This document shows positions 18,728-28,414 of a DNA stretch of 64,000 nt, piece after piece. The notes beneath the pieces were generated by a model. The model was not told the origin of the DNA, ran no database searches, and worked only from the letters and a program-made list of their open reading frames with translations. The stretch covers positions 1,679,331 to 1,743,330 of the forward strand of contig NZ_KI912577.1 of NCBI RefSeq assembly GCF_000519085.1, written 5' to 3'. The stretch comes from Methylobacterium sp. 10 (GTDB taxonomy: Bacteria; Pseudomonadota; Alphaproteobacteria; Rhizobiales; Beijerinckiaceae). Numbering within the stretch: position 1 is the stretch's first letter; every line of letters begins with the position of its first letter. A program made the position numbers and the translations under genes.

Positions 18728-19689
18728 TGGACCAGCTTCTCGCCCTCGATCCCGTGCCCGATGCAGGCGTCGGGGCGGCTGCGTCCGGGCCGCGCTCCCT
18801 GCTGGACCAACTCTTCGACCAGGGTCTCCTCATTCGCACTGGCGTCGACGGGCTTTATGGGCGCAGCGGTGATTTCGAGAGCGTGGTCGAGGCCCTGGAC
18901 CGGATCGCCACCCGGCTCGGTGCCAGGGACGGCGCGGAATCCCTGCGCTTCCCGCCCGGCATGAGCCGGCCGGCCTTCGAGCGCAGCGGCTACCTCAAGG
19001 GGTTTCCGAACCTCGCCGGCACCATCCACTGCTTCTGCGGAAACGACGCCGATCACGCCCGGCTGCTGGCCTGCATCGAGGCCGGCACCGACTGGACCGG
19101 CGGCCAGGCCGCTAGCGAGATCGTTCTGACGCCTGCCGCCTGTTACCCGCTCTATCCGGTGGCCGCCGCGCGTGGGGCGCTGCCCGAAGGCGGGCTGTTG
19201 TTCGACCTGCAATCCTACTGCTTCCGCCACGAGCCCTCCCTGGAGCCGACGCGGATGCAGATGTTCCGCATGCGCGAATACGTCCGCATGGGCAGCCCCG
19301 ATCAGGTACTCGCCTTCCGCGAGCTCTGGCTGGAGCGCGGCACCGCGATGATGCGCGAACTCGGCCTGCCGATCGCGGTGGATCCGGCCAACGACCCATT
19401 CTTCGGCCGCGCCGGGCGCATGCTGGCCAACAACCAGCGGGCGCAGGGGCTGAAATTCGAACTGAACGTGCCGGTCAACAGCGAGGACAAGCCCACCGCC
19501 TGCCTCAGCTTCAACTACCACCAGGACCATTTCGGCACGATCTGGGATATCCGGCAGGCCGACGGCGAGGTCGCGCACACCGCCTGCGTCGGGTTCGGGC
19601 TCGAGCGGATCACCCTGGCGCTGCTCCGCCATCACGGCCTCGACATCACGGCGTGGCCGGACGCCGTGCGCGACCGGCTCTGGGGCTAG
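18724..19689 (+). CDS. Amino acid:[carrier protein] ligase (class II aaRS-like, SerRS homologue)
   Basis: A 321-residue class II synthetase core without a tRNA-binding arm. Motif 2 is [20 protein letters not shown] and motif 3 is [11 protein letters not shown] (Arg295). Zinc-ligand positions match those described for the Bradyrhizobium enzyme with a constant offset: Cys140 (PAACYPL), Glu185 (MREYV) and Cys288 (TACVGF). Characterised relatives in Bradyrhizobium and Agrobacterium activate glycine or alanine with ATP and transfer it to the phosphopantetheine arm of a carrier protein instead of tRNA. The ATG at 18724 overlaps the preceding stop; ATG 18727 is an alternative. Confidence in the family is high; the amino acid is not determined. 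Confidence 0.93.
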   Translation: MMDQLLALDPVPDAGVGAAASGPRSLLDQLFDQGLLIRTGVDGLYGRSGDFESVVEALDRIATRLGARDGAESLRFPPGMSRPAFERSGYLKGFPNLAGTIHCFCGNDADHARLLACIEAGTDWTGGQAASEIVLTPAACYPLYPVAAARGALPEGGLLFDLQSYCFRHEPSLEPTRMQMFRMREYVRMGSPDQVLAFRELWLERGTAMMRELGLPIAVDPANDPFFGRAGRMLANNQRAQGLKFELNVPVNSEDKPTACLSFNYHQDHFGTIWDIRQADGEVAHTACVGFGLERITLALLRHHGLDITAWPDAVRDRLWG

Positions 19690-19692
19690 CCG

Positions 19693-20658
19693 ATGCTAGC
19701 CGCCGCCGCTCGCGAGGAAGCGTTGGGGATTCCGCTGCCCGCCTGCTATCCCCTTCATGGCTCCGACCGGATCTGGCCGGAGACGAACTGCTATGTCGAT
19801 CTCTGGATCGAATTGCTGCACGGCCGGGGCCTCGTGCCGGAAGCGATGCTCGGCTTCACCCTGCGGCAGGATTTCGAGGGCGACCAGTTCACCTTCTTCA
19901 AGCCGCCCGCTGGCGACATCGAGCGGCTCTACGGGTTGTCGATCCAGGAACTCGCGATTTTCGAGAGCCTGGAGGCGCATGCCGGCGTCCAGGTTTCGCG
20001 CGGATGCCCGGTGCTCGTGGAGGTGGACGCGATCCACCTGCCCGACACGGCGGGGACCACCTATGGCCGTGAGCACGGCAAGACCACCATCGGCATCCTC
20101 GGCCTCGACACGGGCGAGCGCGAGCTCGACTATCTCCACAATGCCGGCCGCTTCCGGCTTGGCGGCGCCGATTACGCGGGAATTTTCGGACCCTCGACCC
20201 TGTTTCCCTACGCGGAGTTCGTGAAGGAGATCGGGCCACCGCTTGCCGACGGCGACCTGCCGCGTGCCGCCCTCGACCTGCTGCGCCATCACCGCCGCTT
20301 CGCTCCACGCGCCAATCCCGTCCTCGCCTTCCGGGATGCCCTGGCGGCGCGGGCGGAGGTGCTGGTGCAGAACCCGCTCAGCGTCTTCCACGGCTACGCC
20401 TTCAACACCACCCGCCAGCTCGGAGCCAATTTCGAGCTTCTCGGCAGCCATCTCGCCTGGCTCGAAAGCCATGGCGTCGCCGGCATGTCGGCGGGCTCGG
20501 AACTGGCGCAAAAGCTTGCAGCGGAAGCCAAGGCCTTCCAGTTCCAGCTGGCGCGCGCCTTCGGCCGGCGCAACGCCACGGGTCTCTGCCAACGCCTCGA
20601 TGGGCCGGCGGGCACCTACGACGCGGTCTTCGCCGCCCTCTACCGCGCGCTGTCCTGA
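19693..20658 (+). CDS. DUF1839 family protein
   Basis: A 321-residue cytosolic protein of the DUF1839 family, which recurs next to amino acid:[carrier protein] ligases. Conserved-looking segments are YPLHGSDRIWPETNCYVDLW near the start, DFEGDQFTFFKPP, and VEVDAIHLPDTAGTTY with a run of acidic and aromatic residues. The C-terminal half is helical, with NPLSVFHGYAFNTTRQ. No known catalytic motif is visible. It starts three bases after the ligase stop codon, so it is coupled to it. A role as acceptor or transferase for the carrier-bound aminoacyl group is an inference from the neighbourhood alone. Confidence 0.85.
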   Translation: MLAAAAREEALGIPLPACYPLHGSDRIWPETNCYVDLWIELLHGRGLVPEAMLGFTLRQDFEGDQFTFFKPPAGDIERLYGLSIQELAIFESLEAHAGVQVSRGCPVLVEVDAIHLPDTAGTTYGREHGKTTIGILGLDTGERELDYLHNAGRFRLGGADYAGIFGPSTLFPYAEFVKEIGPPLADGDLPRAALDLLRHHRRFAPRANPVLAFRDALAARAEVLVQNPLSVFHGYAFNTTRQLGANFELLGSHLAWLESHGVAGMSAGSELAQKLAAEAKAFQFQLARAFGRRNATGLCQRLDGPAGTYDAVFAALYRALS

Positions 20659-20669
20659 GGGGCGTCGCG

Positions 20670-23141
20670 GTGGCGCGTATCCTCGCCGTCGACGGCGTGC
20701 CGGCACTCAACGTTGAGGGACCATGGCACTTGGCGGTGTCGTCTCCGGGCGCCTGTGCGACACCCCACGACCTGCCGGGCGAGGGCTGGATTCCAGCCCG
20801 CGTCCCCGGCACGGCGGCGGCCTCGTTGCGCGAGGCCGGGCTATGGTCCGAGGCCGCGCCGACGCCACTCCACGAGTCCGACATCTGGTATCGGGCGACC
20901 CTCTCCGGCACCGGCCGCGAGCGCCTGCGCTTCGAGGGGCTGGCGACCATCGCGGAGATCTGGATCGACGGGGTCCTTGCCGGTACCAGCCGGTCGATGT
21001 TCCTGGCCCGGGAGGTCGAGGCGGATCTCTCCCACGCGACCGAGATCGCCCTCTGCTTCCGCTCGCTTTCGGCCGAGCTGGCGCGCCCGCACAAGCGTGG
21101 CCGCTGGCGACCGCTCCTGGCGACGCCGGGCTCACTGCGCCATGTCCGCACCAGCCTGCTCGGCTTCATGCCGGGCTGGTGCCCGTCCATCGACAACGTC
21201 GGCCCCTATCGGCCGGTGACGCGCAAAGTTCTTCGCGGGGACGACGTGGATATCGCGTCCGTCGATCTGCGCACGGCCCTCGATGGCGGGACGGGACGCC
21301 TCACCGTGCGGATCGAACTCGACGGCGTGGCGGAGGGACCGGCGTTCCTGATCTGCGACGGCCGCGAGGTCGCCCTCCGTCAGGTCGCCCCCGGAGGGTT
21401 CGAGGGCGAACTCCTGTTGCCGGACATCCCCCCGTGGTGGCCCCATACCCATGGCGAGCCGAGGCTTCACGCGGTTGAAGTTTTGGTCGCGGACAGGCAC
21501 CTCGATCTCGGCCGGGTCGGCTTTCGCACCCTTACCCTGACCCGCCCGTTCGAGGAGGGGCTGAGTCTCGCGATCAACGGCGTACCGATCTTCTGCCGTG
21601 GCGCCTGCTGGACGCCGCCCGACCTCGTCGGCCTGCCCGGCGACCGCGACAGCTATCGGCCCCTTCTCGAACTGGCGCGGGACGCCGGCATGAACGTGCT
21701 GCGCGTGCCGGGCATCACGCTCTACGAGACATCAGCTTTCCACGATCTCTGCGACGAACTCGGCATCCTGGTCTGGCAGGATCTCATGCTCGCCAATTTC
21801 GATTATCCGACCGATGATCCCGGCTTCCGCGCGACGCTCGTCGAGGAGATCACACAGTTCCTCGACCGTACCCAGACCTCGCCGTCGCTCTGCGTGCTGT
21901 CGGGCGGCAGCGAGGGCTGGCAGCAGGCGGCGATGCTGGGTTTCCAGCGCGGAATCTGGGCCGGCAGCTTCGTCGCCGACGTGCTTCCCGATCTGGTGGC
22001 CAGGACAAGGCCCGATCTCGTCGTGGTGCCGAACTCGCCCTCCGGGGGCGATCTTCCCTTCTCCACCAGGGCCGGCGTGACCCATTATTACGGGGTCGGA
22101 GCCTATCGCCGTCCGTTCGAGGATGCGCGCCGGGCCGAGGTCGGGTTCGCCTCCGAATGCCTCGCCTTCGCGAACGTGCCGGAGGCCGCCACCCTCGCCG
22201 AATGCGGCCTTACCGATCCGGCCTCGCCACGATGGGCAACGGGCATCCCCCGCGACCGGGGCGCGGATTGGGATTTCGAGGGCGTGCGCGACCATTACGT
22301 GGCGCTGCTCTACGGCGTGGATCCGCAGCGCCTTCGCGGGGGGAATCCCGAGCGCTACCTCGCGCTCGGCCGCGCGGCGAGCGACGCCTGCATGGAGGCG
22401 GTGTTCGCCGAATGGCGCCGTGCGCGCTCGCCCAATGCCGGCGGACTCGTCTGGTTTTTTCGCGATCTCGCGCCGGGGGCGGGATGGGGCGTCGTCGACT
22501 GTCTCGGGCGTCCGAAATCCGCCTGGTACGCCCTGAAACGCGCATTCCGGCCGGTCCAGGCGACCCTATCCGACGAGGGGCTGAACGGCCTCCATGTCCA
22601 TGTCCAGAACGAGACGGCGCGGCGGCTCGACGCCACGCTTCGACTCGCTTTCACCGATGCGGGCGGTCGCGTGGTCATCGGGGCCGAGCGGGTGATCGAG
22701 GTCGGTCCGCGCGGCTCCGCGTCATGGTCGTCGGCGGAACTGCTGGGGCGCTTCTTCGACGCGACCCATGCCTACCGGTTCGGGCCGCCGGCCCATGTGC
22801 TCGGCCATGCGAGCCTCACCCATGCGGGCACCGGCGCGGTGATCGACGAGGCGTTCCATTACCCGCAGGGGCCGGATCCGGAGCCGCGGGAGCTCGGGCT
22901 CACGGCCGAGCTGACGCGCGACGGAACCGGCTGGGCGCTAAGGATCGCCACTGCACGGCACGCCCTCAGCGTCCGGATCGAGACCAGCGCCGGCCGGCCA
23001 TCGGACAATGGGTTCTCGCTCGCACCCGGAGCGACGCGGATCGTGCCGCTTCTCGGAACCGCTGCGACGGGCGACGCGCCAACGGGCCATGTCGGCGCCC
23101 TCAACGGCATCGCAATCGCGAGGTTCGGTCATGGCGATTGA
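20670..23141 (+). CDS. Glycoside hydrolase family 2-like protein (beta-mannosidase type)
   Basis: An 823-residue cytosolic protein without a signal peptide. It has an N-terminal sugar-binding jelly roll (to about 190), an Ig-like domain (about 190-290), a TIM barrel (about 290-600) and C-terminal beta domains. The barrel keeps two carboxylates where GH2 enzymes have theirs. The acid/base motif reads GGSE (Glu415) instead of the usual GNNE, and the nucleophile position reads FASECLAF (Glu496). Either a changed specificity or loss of hydrolysis is possible. The GTG at 20670 lies 11 bases after the DUF1839 stop. A glycosidase in a carrier-protein operon suggests a glycosylated intermediate or product. 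Confidence 0.85.
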   Translation: MARILAVDGVPALNVEGPWHLAVSSPGACATPHDLPGEGWIPARVPGTAAASLREAGLWSEAAPTPLHESDIWYRATLSGTGRERLRFEGLATIAEIWIDGVLAGTSRSMFLAREVEADLSHATEIALCFRSLSAELARPHKRGRWRPLLATPGSLRHVRTSLLGFMPGWCPSIDNVGPYRPVTRKVLRGDDVDIASVDLRTALDGGTGRLTVRIELDGVAEGPAFLICDGREVALRQVAPGGFEGELLLPDIPPWWPHTHGEPRLHAVEVLVADRHLDLGRVGFRTLTLTRPFEEGLSLAINGVPIFCRGACWTPPDLVGLPGDRDSYRPLLELARDAGMNVLRVPGITLYETSAFHDLCDELGILVWQDLMLANFDYPTDDPGFRATLVEEITQFLDRTQTSPSLCVLSGGSEGWQQAAMLGFQRGIWAGSFVADVLPDLVARTRPDLVVVPNSPSGGDLPFSTRAGVTHYYGVGAYRRPFEDARRAEVGFASECLAFANVPEAATLAECGLTDPASPRWATGIPRDRGADWDFEGVRDHYVALLYGVDPQRLRGGNPERYLALGRAASDACMEAVFAEWRRARSPNAGGLVWFFRDLAPGAGWGVVDCLGRPKSAWYALKRAFRPVQATLSDEGLNGLHVHVQNETARRLDATLRLAFTDAGGRVVIGAERVIEVGPRGSASWSSAELLGRFFDATHAYRFGPPAHVLGHASLTHAGTGAVIDEAFHYPQGPDPEPRELGLTAELTRDGTGWALRIATARHALSVRIETSAGRPSDNGFSLAPGATRIVPLLGTAATGDAPTGHVGALNGIAIARFGHGD

Positions 23142-24858
23142 GACCTCCCGCATCACTGGGGACGCCGCCTCGATCTTGCCGCTGAGCCCCATCGCCTTCG
23201 ACGGACTGTTCGGCTGGTTCAGCCCGGGCGTCTTGCGCCGCGGAATCGTCCTGTGCGGCACCCATGGCTACGAGCAGCTCTCGGCGCACCGCCCCTGGCG
23301 CGGCCTCGCCGAGGGGATCGCCGCCACGGGCTGCGCCACCTTGAGCTTCGATTATCCCGGCGTGGGTGATTCCGGCGATGCGGGCGCCGACAGCGTCGAG
23401 GCTTGGCTCCGGGCGGTACGTCGGGCTATCCGCTACCTCCGCGAGGAGGCGGGAGTGGAGGACATCGTCCTCGTCGGCCTGCGCCTCGGCGGCACCCTCG
23501 CGGCCCTCGCCGCCGAAGGCGAGCGTATCGACCGGCTCATCCTGCTGGCGCCCTTCGCGACCGGGCGCGCCTATCTTCGCGAGATGACGATGCAGTCGCG
23601 CACCATCGGGCGCCTGCCGGACGGATCGCCCCTGCCACAGGAAGTGGGCTGCCTCACCGTCGGCGGCTTCCACATCGGTCCAACTCTGGCCGCCGAACTC
23701 TCCGTCATCGATCTCGTCAAGGCGGAGCGGGCACCGGCTCCCGACATCCTCCTCTTGGGGGCGGAGGCCGGCGGACTCGGCCCGCGTTACGCCGCGCTGG
23801 GCGCGCGGGTGACCACGCGGCCCTTTTCCGGCCTCGCCGCCCTCGTCGCCAACCCGCTCTACGCCGAGACGCCGGACGAGGCCTTCTCGGCGTTGATCGC
23901 CATCGTCGCCGAGGGAGCTCAGCCCCGTCTTGCCCCAACCGTGGCGCTCCCGCCGCTCCCGGCCGATCCGATCGAGGGGGACGGCTGGCGCGAGGAGCCC
24001 TCGCGGTTCGGCCGGTCGCTGTTCGGCATCCTGTGCCATCCGCGCGATGTGGAACCGGCGCGGCCGATGGTGCTCTTCGTCAATGCCGGCACCAACGTGC
24101 ATTCCGGCTGGGGACGGCAGACGACCACTCTCGCACGACGCCTTGCCGCCCAAGGTTATCTGTCCCTGCGGATGGACCTGCGCGGCATCGGCGACAGTCC
24201 GGACCGGCCGGGCGGCGCCTCTCCGCTCTACAGCCTCGATGCCCTCGACGACGTCCGCGCCGCCCTCGACCACCTTGAGACCGTACGCCCCGACCCTGTC
24301 GTCATCGTGGGCGCCTGCAGCGGGGCCTATCTCGCGTTCCAGTCCGTCTGCCGCGAGGAGAGGCTGAAGGGCGCGGTGCTGGTCAATCCTTATTGCTTCG
24401 ACTGGAACCCCGCCGACGACGTCGATAGCGTCATCCGCAACGTGTTCCGGAACGCTTCCACCTATGCGGGCCTGCTGAAGCAGGGAGCCGCATGGCGACG
24501 CCTGGCGCGCGGCGAGATCCGCGTCGGCGCCATCGCTCGGGCGATCACCCAGGCCGCCATCGGGCGTGCGATCAATCGGCTTGCCGTCGTGTTCCGTCCC
24601 CGCCCCGCCGGCGGAACGGTGGCGCAGCGCGTGGCGGCTCTGCGGCGGCGCGGCGCTCATCTGCATCTCGTCTACAGCAGCGGCGACCGCGGCCTCGCCG
24701 CGCTCCACGAGAATGTGGGCCGCTCCCCCGCGAGACTCGCCCGACGCCTCGGCGGGCCGGTGACGATGATCGAAGCAGCGGACCACGATCTCAGTACCGT
24801 CGCGGCTCAAGCACGGTTGGCCGAGGGTCTGAGAGGCTTGCTGGGGCGCTTCAAGTGA
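23131..24858 (+). CDS. Tandem alpha/beta hydrolase with non-serine nucleophile elbows
   Basis: A 575-residue protein made of two alpha/beta hydrolase domains, about 1-285 and 295-575. Domain one has an elbow GLRLG with Arg118 where serine is expected, as in exosortase-associated hydrolase-like proteins, so it is probably not a serine hydrolase. Domain two has GACSG with Cys396 at the nucleophile position and DHDLS (His552) as the catalytic His candidate, so a Cys-based acyltransferase or thioesterase is possible. ATG 23131 overlaps the end of the GH2 gene by 11 bases. As the last gene of the carrier operon it is the obvious candidate for product release or transfer. Confidence 0.85.
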   Translation: MAIETSRITGDAASILPLSPIAFDGLFGWFSPGVLRRGIVLCGTHGYEQLSAHRPWRGLAEGIAATGCATLSFDYPGVGDSGDAGADSVEAWLRAVRRAIRYLREEAGVEDIVLVGLRLGGTLAALAAEGERIDRLILLAPFATGRAYLREMTMQSRTIGRLPDGSPLPQEVGCLTVGGFHIGPTLAAELSVIDLVKAERAPAPDILLLGAEAGGLGPRYAALGARVTTRPFSGLAALVANPLYAETPDEAFSALIAIVAEGAQPRLAPTVALPPLPADPIEGDGWREEPSRFGRSLFGILCHPRDVEPARPMVLFVNAGTNVHSGWGRQTTTLARRLAAQGYLSLRMDLRGIGDSPDRPGGASPLYSLDALDDVRAALDHLETVRPDPVVIVGACSGAYLAFQSVCREERLKGAVLVNPYCFDWNPADDVDSVIRNVFRNASTYAGLLKQGAAWRRLARGEIRVGAIARAITQAAIGRAINRLAVVFRPRPAGGTVAQRVAALRRRGAHLHLVYSSGDRGLAALHENVGRSPARLARRLGGPVTMIEAADHDLSTVAAQARLAEGLRGLLGRFK

Positions 24859-25054
24859 AGCGGATGCGAGAATGGTGGGGCATGCACGTGCGGGCAGTGC
24901 CGCTGACCGTCCTTCGATCTCGATCGTCCGACCGCCTCCCGCCGGAGATCGATGTGCGCCGCACCGCCATCGCCATGGCCGTGCGGCGGGAAGAGACTGC
25001 GGTCAGAGGGCCGCGCAAGGGCGACCCTCTGACCGCAAGTTGGAAACGCAGGGC

Positions 25055-26740
25055 TCAGGCAGCACGCACGGTATTCAGGAAGCGAGCGACCTCGACGTTG
25101 AGATGCTCGGATTGGCGCGAGACTTCCAACGCCGCCGAATGGACCTGGCTGGCCGCCGCCCCCGTCTCCTCGGATGCGCGCGCAACACCCACGATGTTGC
25201 TGGTGACCTCGCTCGTGCCCGTTGCGGCCTGAGCCACGTTGCGCACGATCTCCTGTGTTGCGGCGGCCTGTTCCTCGACGGCGGCTGCGATCGAGGACGC
25301 GACGCCGTTGATCTCGCGGATACGTGACGTGATCGAACTGATGGCCGAGACCGCTTGACCGGTGACCCCCTGGATCTGGCTGATCTGGCTTCCGATCTCT
25401 TCGGTGGCGCGCGCCGTTTGGGTCGCCAGTTCCTTGACCTCCGTTGCCACAACCGCAAAACCCCTGCCCGCGTCGCCGGCACGGGCCGCCTCGATCGTGG
25501 CGTTCAGCGCCAGGAGATTAGTCTGGCTCGCGATGTTCGAGATCAGCCCTACCATGTCACCGATGCGCGAGGAGGCTTGGCTGAGTGCCTGCACCAGATG
25601 GATGGTCTGATCCGCCTCGCCGACCGCCATCTGGGCCAGATCGGAAGAGCCGGACACTTGGCGACCGATCTCCTGCACCGAGCTTCCCAGCTCTTCGGCC
25701 GCGGCTGCCACGGTCTGGACGTTGGCGGCGGCCTCGTCGGCGGCAGAGGCGACTGTGGTGGACTGACGGGCGGTTTCGGAGGCCGTGGAGGTCATGGTCT
25801 CTGCCGTCGCCTGCAGTTCCGTCGCCGACGATGAGACCAACCCGATGATTCCGCCCACCGCCCGTTCGAAAGCGTCGGCCATCTGGCGCATGCCCGTCTT
25901 GCGCTGTTGCTCGGAGTCGAGACGGGCCTGAGCCGTTTCGTTCTCCAATTGCTCGGTCCGGACTATGTTGTCCCTGAAGACCTGAACGGCAGCCGCCATT
26001 GCGCCGATCTCGTCGCGACGACCGATCGCGGGGATTTCAGTCTTGGTATCACCGGTGGCGAGCTGGCGCATGGCATCCGTCATGCGGGTGAGCGGACGAC
26101 TGATGGCGAAGACGAGCATGACGACGGCGCCGACAGCCAGGATCGTGGCAATGCCGAGAAAGACAAACATCTGTTGCCGCGCAGTATCATATGCATTCTG
26201 GGCCTCTATCCCGCTCGCCGTGGCAGCCGCGACTTGGATGTCGACGAGTTTGTTCATGTTCGCAATGATGCCTCGGATCGCTTCCGACATCGTTGAATTG
26301 TACTGTTCTTGCGCTGCTGCAAGATCGCCACGTTCGGCCATCGAAATACCTTCTGCCTGCTGTGCGAGATAGGCTGTCAACTGGCGCTTGAAGGTCGCGT
26401 AGAGTTCCTGGCTGGCCGGCGACTGAGCCAGGCTGATGTAGCGCGACTCGTAAGCCCGCAGCTCGTCGAGGCGTGCCTGAATGGCTGCCATGGCCTCGTT
26501 TCGTTGCTGGGGTGTCTTTGCAGAAAGAACTCTCGCTCCGTTCACGCGAATGCGAAGCGTTGATACCTGTATTCCACTCAATGCCTGTTCGGCAGGGAGA
26601 CGAACCGCACGAAGCTCTGTCGCCGCTCGGTTGATCGTTTCGATCTGGTAGTACGCCAAGCCGGCCAGGGCACCGATCAGGGCAAGCATGATGGAGAAAC
26701 ACGCAACGAGTTTGCTGCGCAAAGACATGGCGATTAGCAT
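25055..26740 (-). CDS. Methyl-accepting chemotaxis protein
   Basis: A 561-residue receptor with TM1 ([19 protein letters not shown]), a four-helix-bundle sensor (about 35-190), TM2 ([19 protein letters not shown]), a HAMP domain ([17 protein letters not shown]) and a signalling tip [20 protein letters not shown]. The start at 26740 is preferred over the internal Met at 26728 because GAGGT lies seven bases upstream. There is no C-terminal CheR pentapeptide. It is paralogous to the receptor at 6865-8541. Its start faces the AT-rich region at 26741-27238, which must contain its promoter. The ligand is unknown. Confidence 0.95.
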   Translation of the reverse strand: MLIAMSLRSKLVACFSIMLALIGALAGLAYYQIETINRAATELRAVRLPAEQALSGIQVSTLRIRVNGARVLSAKTPQQRNEAMAAIQARLDELRAYESRYISLAQSPASQELYATFKRQLTAYLAQQAEGISMAERGDLAAAQEQYNSTMSEAIRGIIANMNKLVDIQVAAATASGIEAQNAYDTARQQMFVFLGIATILAVGAVVMLVFAISRPLTRMTDAMRQLATGDTKTEIPAIGRRDEIGAMAAAVQVFRDNIVRTEQLENETAQARLDSEQQRKTGMRQMADAFERAVGGIIGLVSSSATELQATAETMTSTASETARQSTTVASAADEAAANVQTVAAAAEELGSSVQEIGRQVSGSSDLAQMAVGEADQTIHLVQALSQASSRIGDMVGLISNIASQTNLLALNATIEAARAGDAGRGFAVVATEVKELATQTARATEEIGSQISQIQGVTGQAVSAISSITSRIREINGVASSIAAAVEEQAAATQEIVRNVAQAATGTSEVTSNIVGVARASEETGAAASQVHSAALEVSRQSEHLNVEVARFLNTVRAA

Positions 26741-27238
26741 TATATCTACCTCAGTAGTTTAATAGTGAATTATGATTGTTTATACATTTTAGTTATAAAA
26801 GATGAAAATTTGATTTAAGCGGCTACTTATATATGTTTCACGTGAATAGATTGATATTATATAAGTATAGTTCAATTGTATATCTAAAATAAAAGATATT
26901 ATAAGTAATCTAACCTACATAAATGCAATTTATGATAATATTATTTAATATTAAATATTAATTCGGAGCGATAAAAGAATTGATCATTGGAAAAATCGTA
27001 GATATATCTCAACCAGAATGCAATTTGAGATATCGTCCGGTGGCTATGCTGTGCCGGATTGGGAATTTTTGCGAACAGCCCATAGCGCTCGTGTAATCGC
27101 CATCAAACCTGCGAGATACGCTAAAGCCGTCGCCGTGCTTGCCGGCCCTCGAGGCATATGAAAGACACCGCCGGAACCCCAGCAGACGACTGACACGGGC
27201 GTCGGGCCGATAGGGGCCTCCCCGCTTCGAGGGTGTGA
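26741..27238. other. AT-rich intergenic region
   Basis: About 300 of these 498 bases (26741-27050) are strikingly AT-rich compared with the rest of the window, with runs such as TTATATATG and TAATATTATT. No credible coding frame is present. It must carry the chemoreceptor promoter and holds a parS-like 16-mer at 26834-26849. The last 180 bases return to high GC and lead into the MFS gene. Confidence 0.7.
26834..26849 (+). other. parS-like centromere site
   Basis: TGTTTCACGTGAATAG matches the bacterial ParB-binding consensus TGTTTCACGTGAAACA at 13 of 16 positions. The left half is perfect and the first five bases of the right half are kept. It lies in non-coding AT-rich DNA. I saw no second copy in the window. 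Such sites cluster around the replication origin, and rpmH-rnpA-yidC, often origin-linked, lies 35 kb away. Whether ParB binds this diverged copy is unknown. Confidence 0.4.
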
Positions 27239-28414
27239 ATGACCGCAGCGCCAACGGCCTTCTCGACCAAGCGGCTGATCGTGATCCTGGCTGTGGCGGG
27301 CTTTGCCAGCACCTTTGCCGGACGCGCCATCGAGCCCCTCGTCGGCGTCCTCGCCCGCGATCTGCGCAGCGATCCGCATACGGTCGCCCTTCTCTCGACG
27401 GCCTTCGCGCTGCCCTACGCCCTGATCCAGCCGATCCTCGGGCCGGTGGGGGATTCCCTTGGCAAGGAGCGGGTCATCGCTGTTTGTCTCGGCATCCTCA
27501 CCCTGGCGCTCGCCGGATGCGCGCTCTCGGCGGATCTCACCGTGCTGTTCGGGTTGCGCGTGCTGGCGGGCGCGGCGGCGGGCGGTGTCATTCCCCTGGC
27601 GCTCGCCCTCATGGGCGACAGGATCCCGCTCGAGCGCCGACAGGTCGCCATCGGCCGCTTCCTCGTCGCCGTGATCCTCGGGCAATTGTCCGGCTCGACC
27701 TTCGCCGGGTTGATCGAGGCCGATGTCGGCTGGAGAGGCGTCTTCGCCATCACGGCGGCCATCGCCGCTTTTGGCTGCGCGGCGGCGATCCTCGGTTTCG
27801 AATGGGCGGCCGGCGCGGCACCCAAACGCTTCGCACTGGGCGAGGCGGTGGCGCGCTACCGCACCATCGTCGCCATTCCCCGTGCGCGAGTGCTGTTCGC
27901 CGCCGTGTTCATCGAGGCGATCGCGGTCTTTGGCATCTTCCCCCATCTAGCGCCGCTCATCGAGGCTCGCGGGGAGGGCGGCCCGCGCGAGGCCGGGCTT
28001 GCGCTGGCGGGGTTCGCTGCCGGAGGGCTGCTCTACTCGGCCTTCGTCGCACTCCTCCTGCGTTTTCTCGGGATGCAGCGGATGCTGATCGGCGGAGGCG
28101 CGATCTGCGCCGGCGCCCTGCTCGTCATCGGCAGCGCGGGAAGCTGGCAGGTGGATTGCGCAGCCCTGGTGGCGTTGGGCCTCGGCTTCTACATGCTCCA
28201 CAACACCTTTCAGGTGCAGGTGACCGAGGTTGCGCCCACGGCCCGCGCCTCGGCCGTCTCCCTCCACGCCTTCTCGTTCTTCTGCGGCCAGGCTTTGGGC
28301 GTCGCGATCCTCGGCGCCGCCCTCCAGGGCCTCGGCCAGTTCACCGCGCTCGCCTTCTGCGGTCTGGTGATCCTGATCCTCGGCAGTCTCACCGGAAAGC
28401 TGCTCTCACGCTGA
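27239..28414 (+). CDS. MFS transporter
   Basis: A 391-residue major facilitator with about 12 membrane helices, in the inner membrane. The loop 2-3 region PILGPVGDSLGKERV matches the family GxLaDrxGrk signature, and ALMGDRIPLERRQVAIG covers the loop with conserved arginines. It resembles the bacterial arabinose/multidrug-efflux (DHA) branch. The ATG at 27239 has GAGGG just upstream. The gene is flanked by AT-rich DNA on both sides and has no obvious partner, so the substrate cannot be inferred. Confidence 0.9.
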   Translation: MTAAPTAFSTKRLIVILAVAGFASTFAGRAIEPLVGVLARDLRSDPHTVALLSTAFALPYALIQPILGPVGDSLGKERVIAVCLGILTLALAGCALSADLTVLFGLRVLAGAAAGGVIPLALALMGDRIPLERRQVAIGRFLVAVILGQLSGSTFAGLIEADVGWRGVFAITAAIAAFGCAAAILGFEWAAGAAPKRFALGEAVARYRTIVAIPRARVLFAAVFIEAIAVFGIFPHLAPLIEARGEGGPREAGLALAGFAAGGLLYSAFVALLLRFLGMQRMLIGGGAICAGALLVIGSAGSWQVDCAALVALGLGFYMLHNTFQVQVTEVAPTARASAVSLHAFSFFCGQALGVAILGAALQGLGQFTALAFCGLVILILGSLTGKLLSR

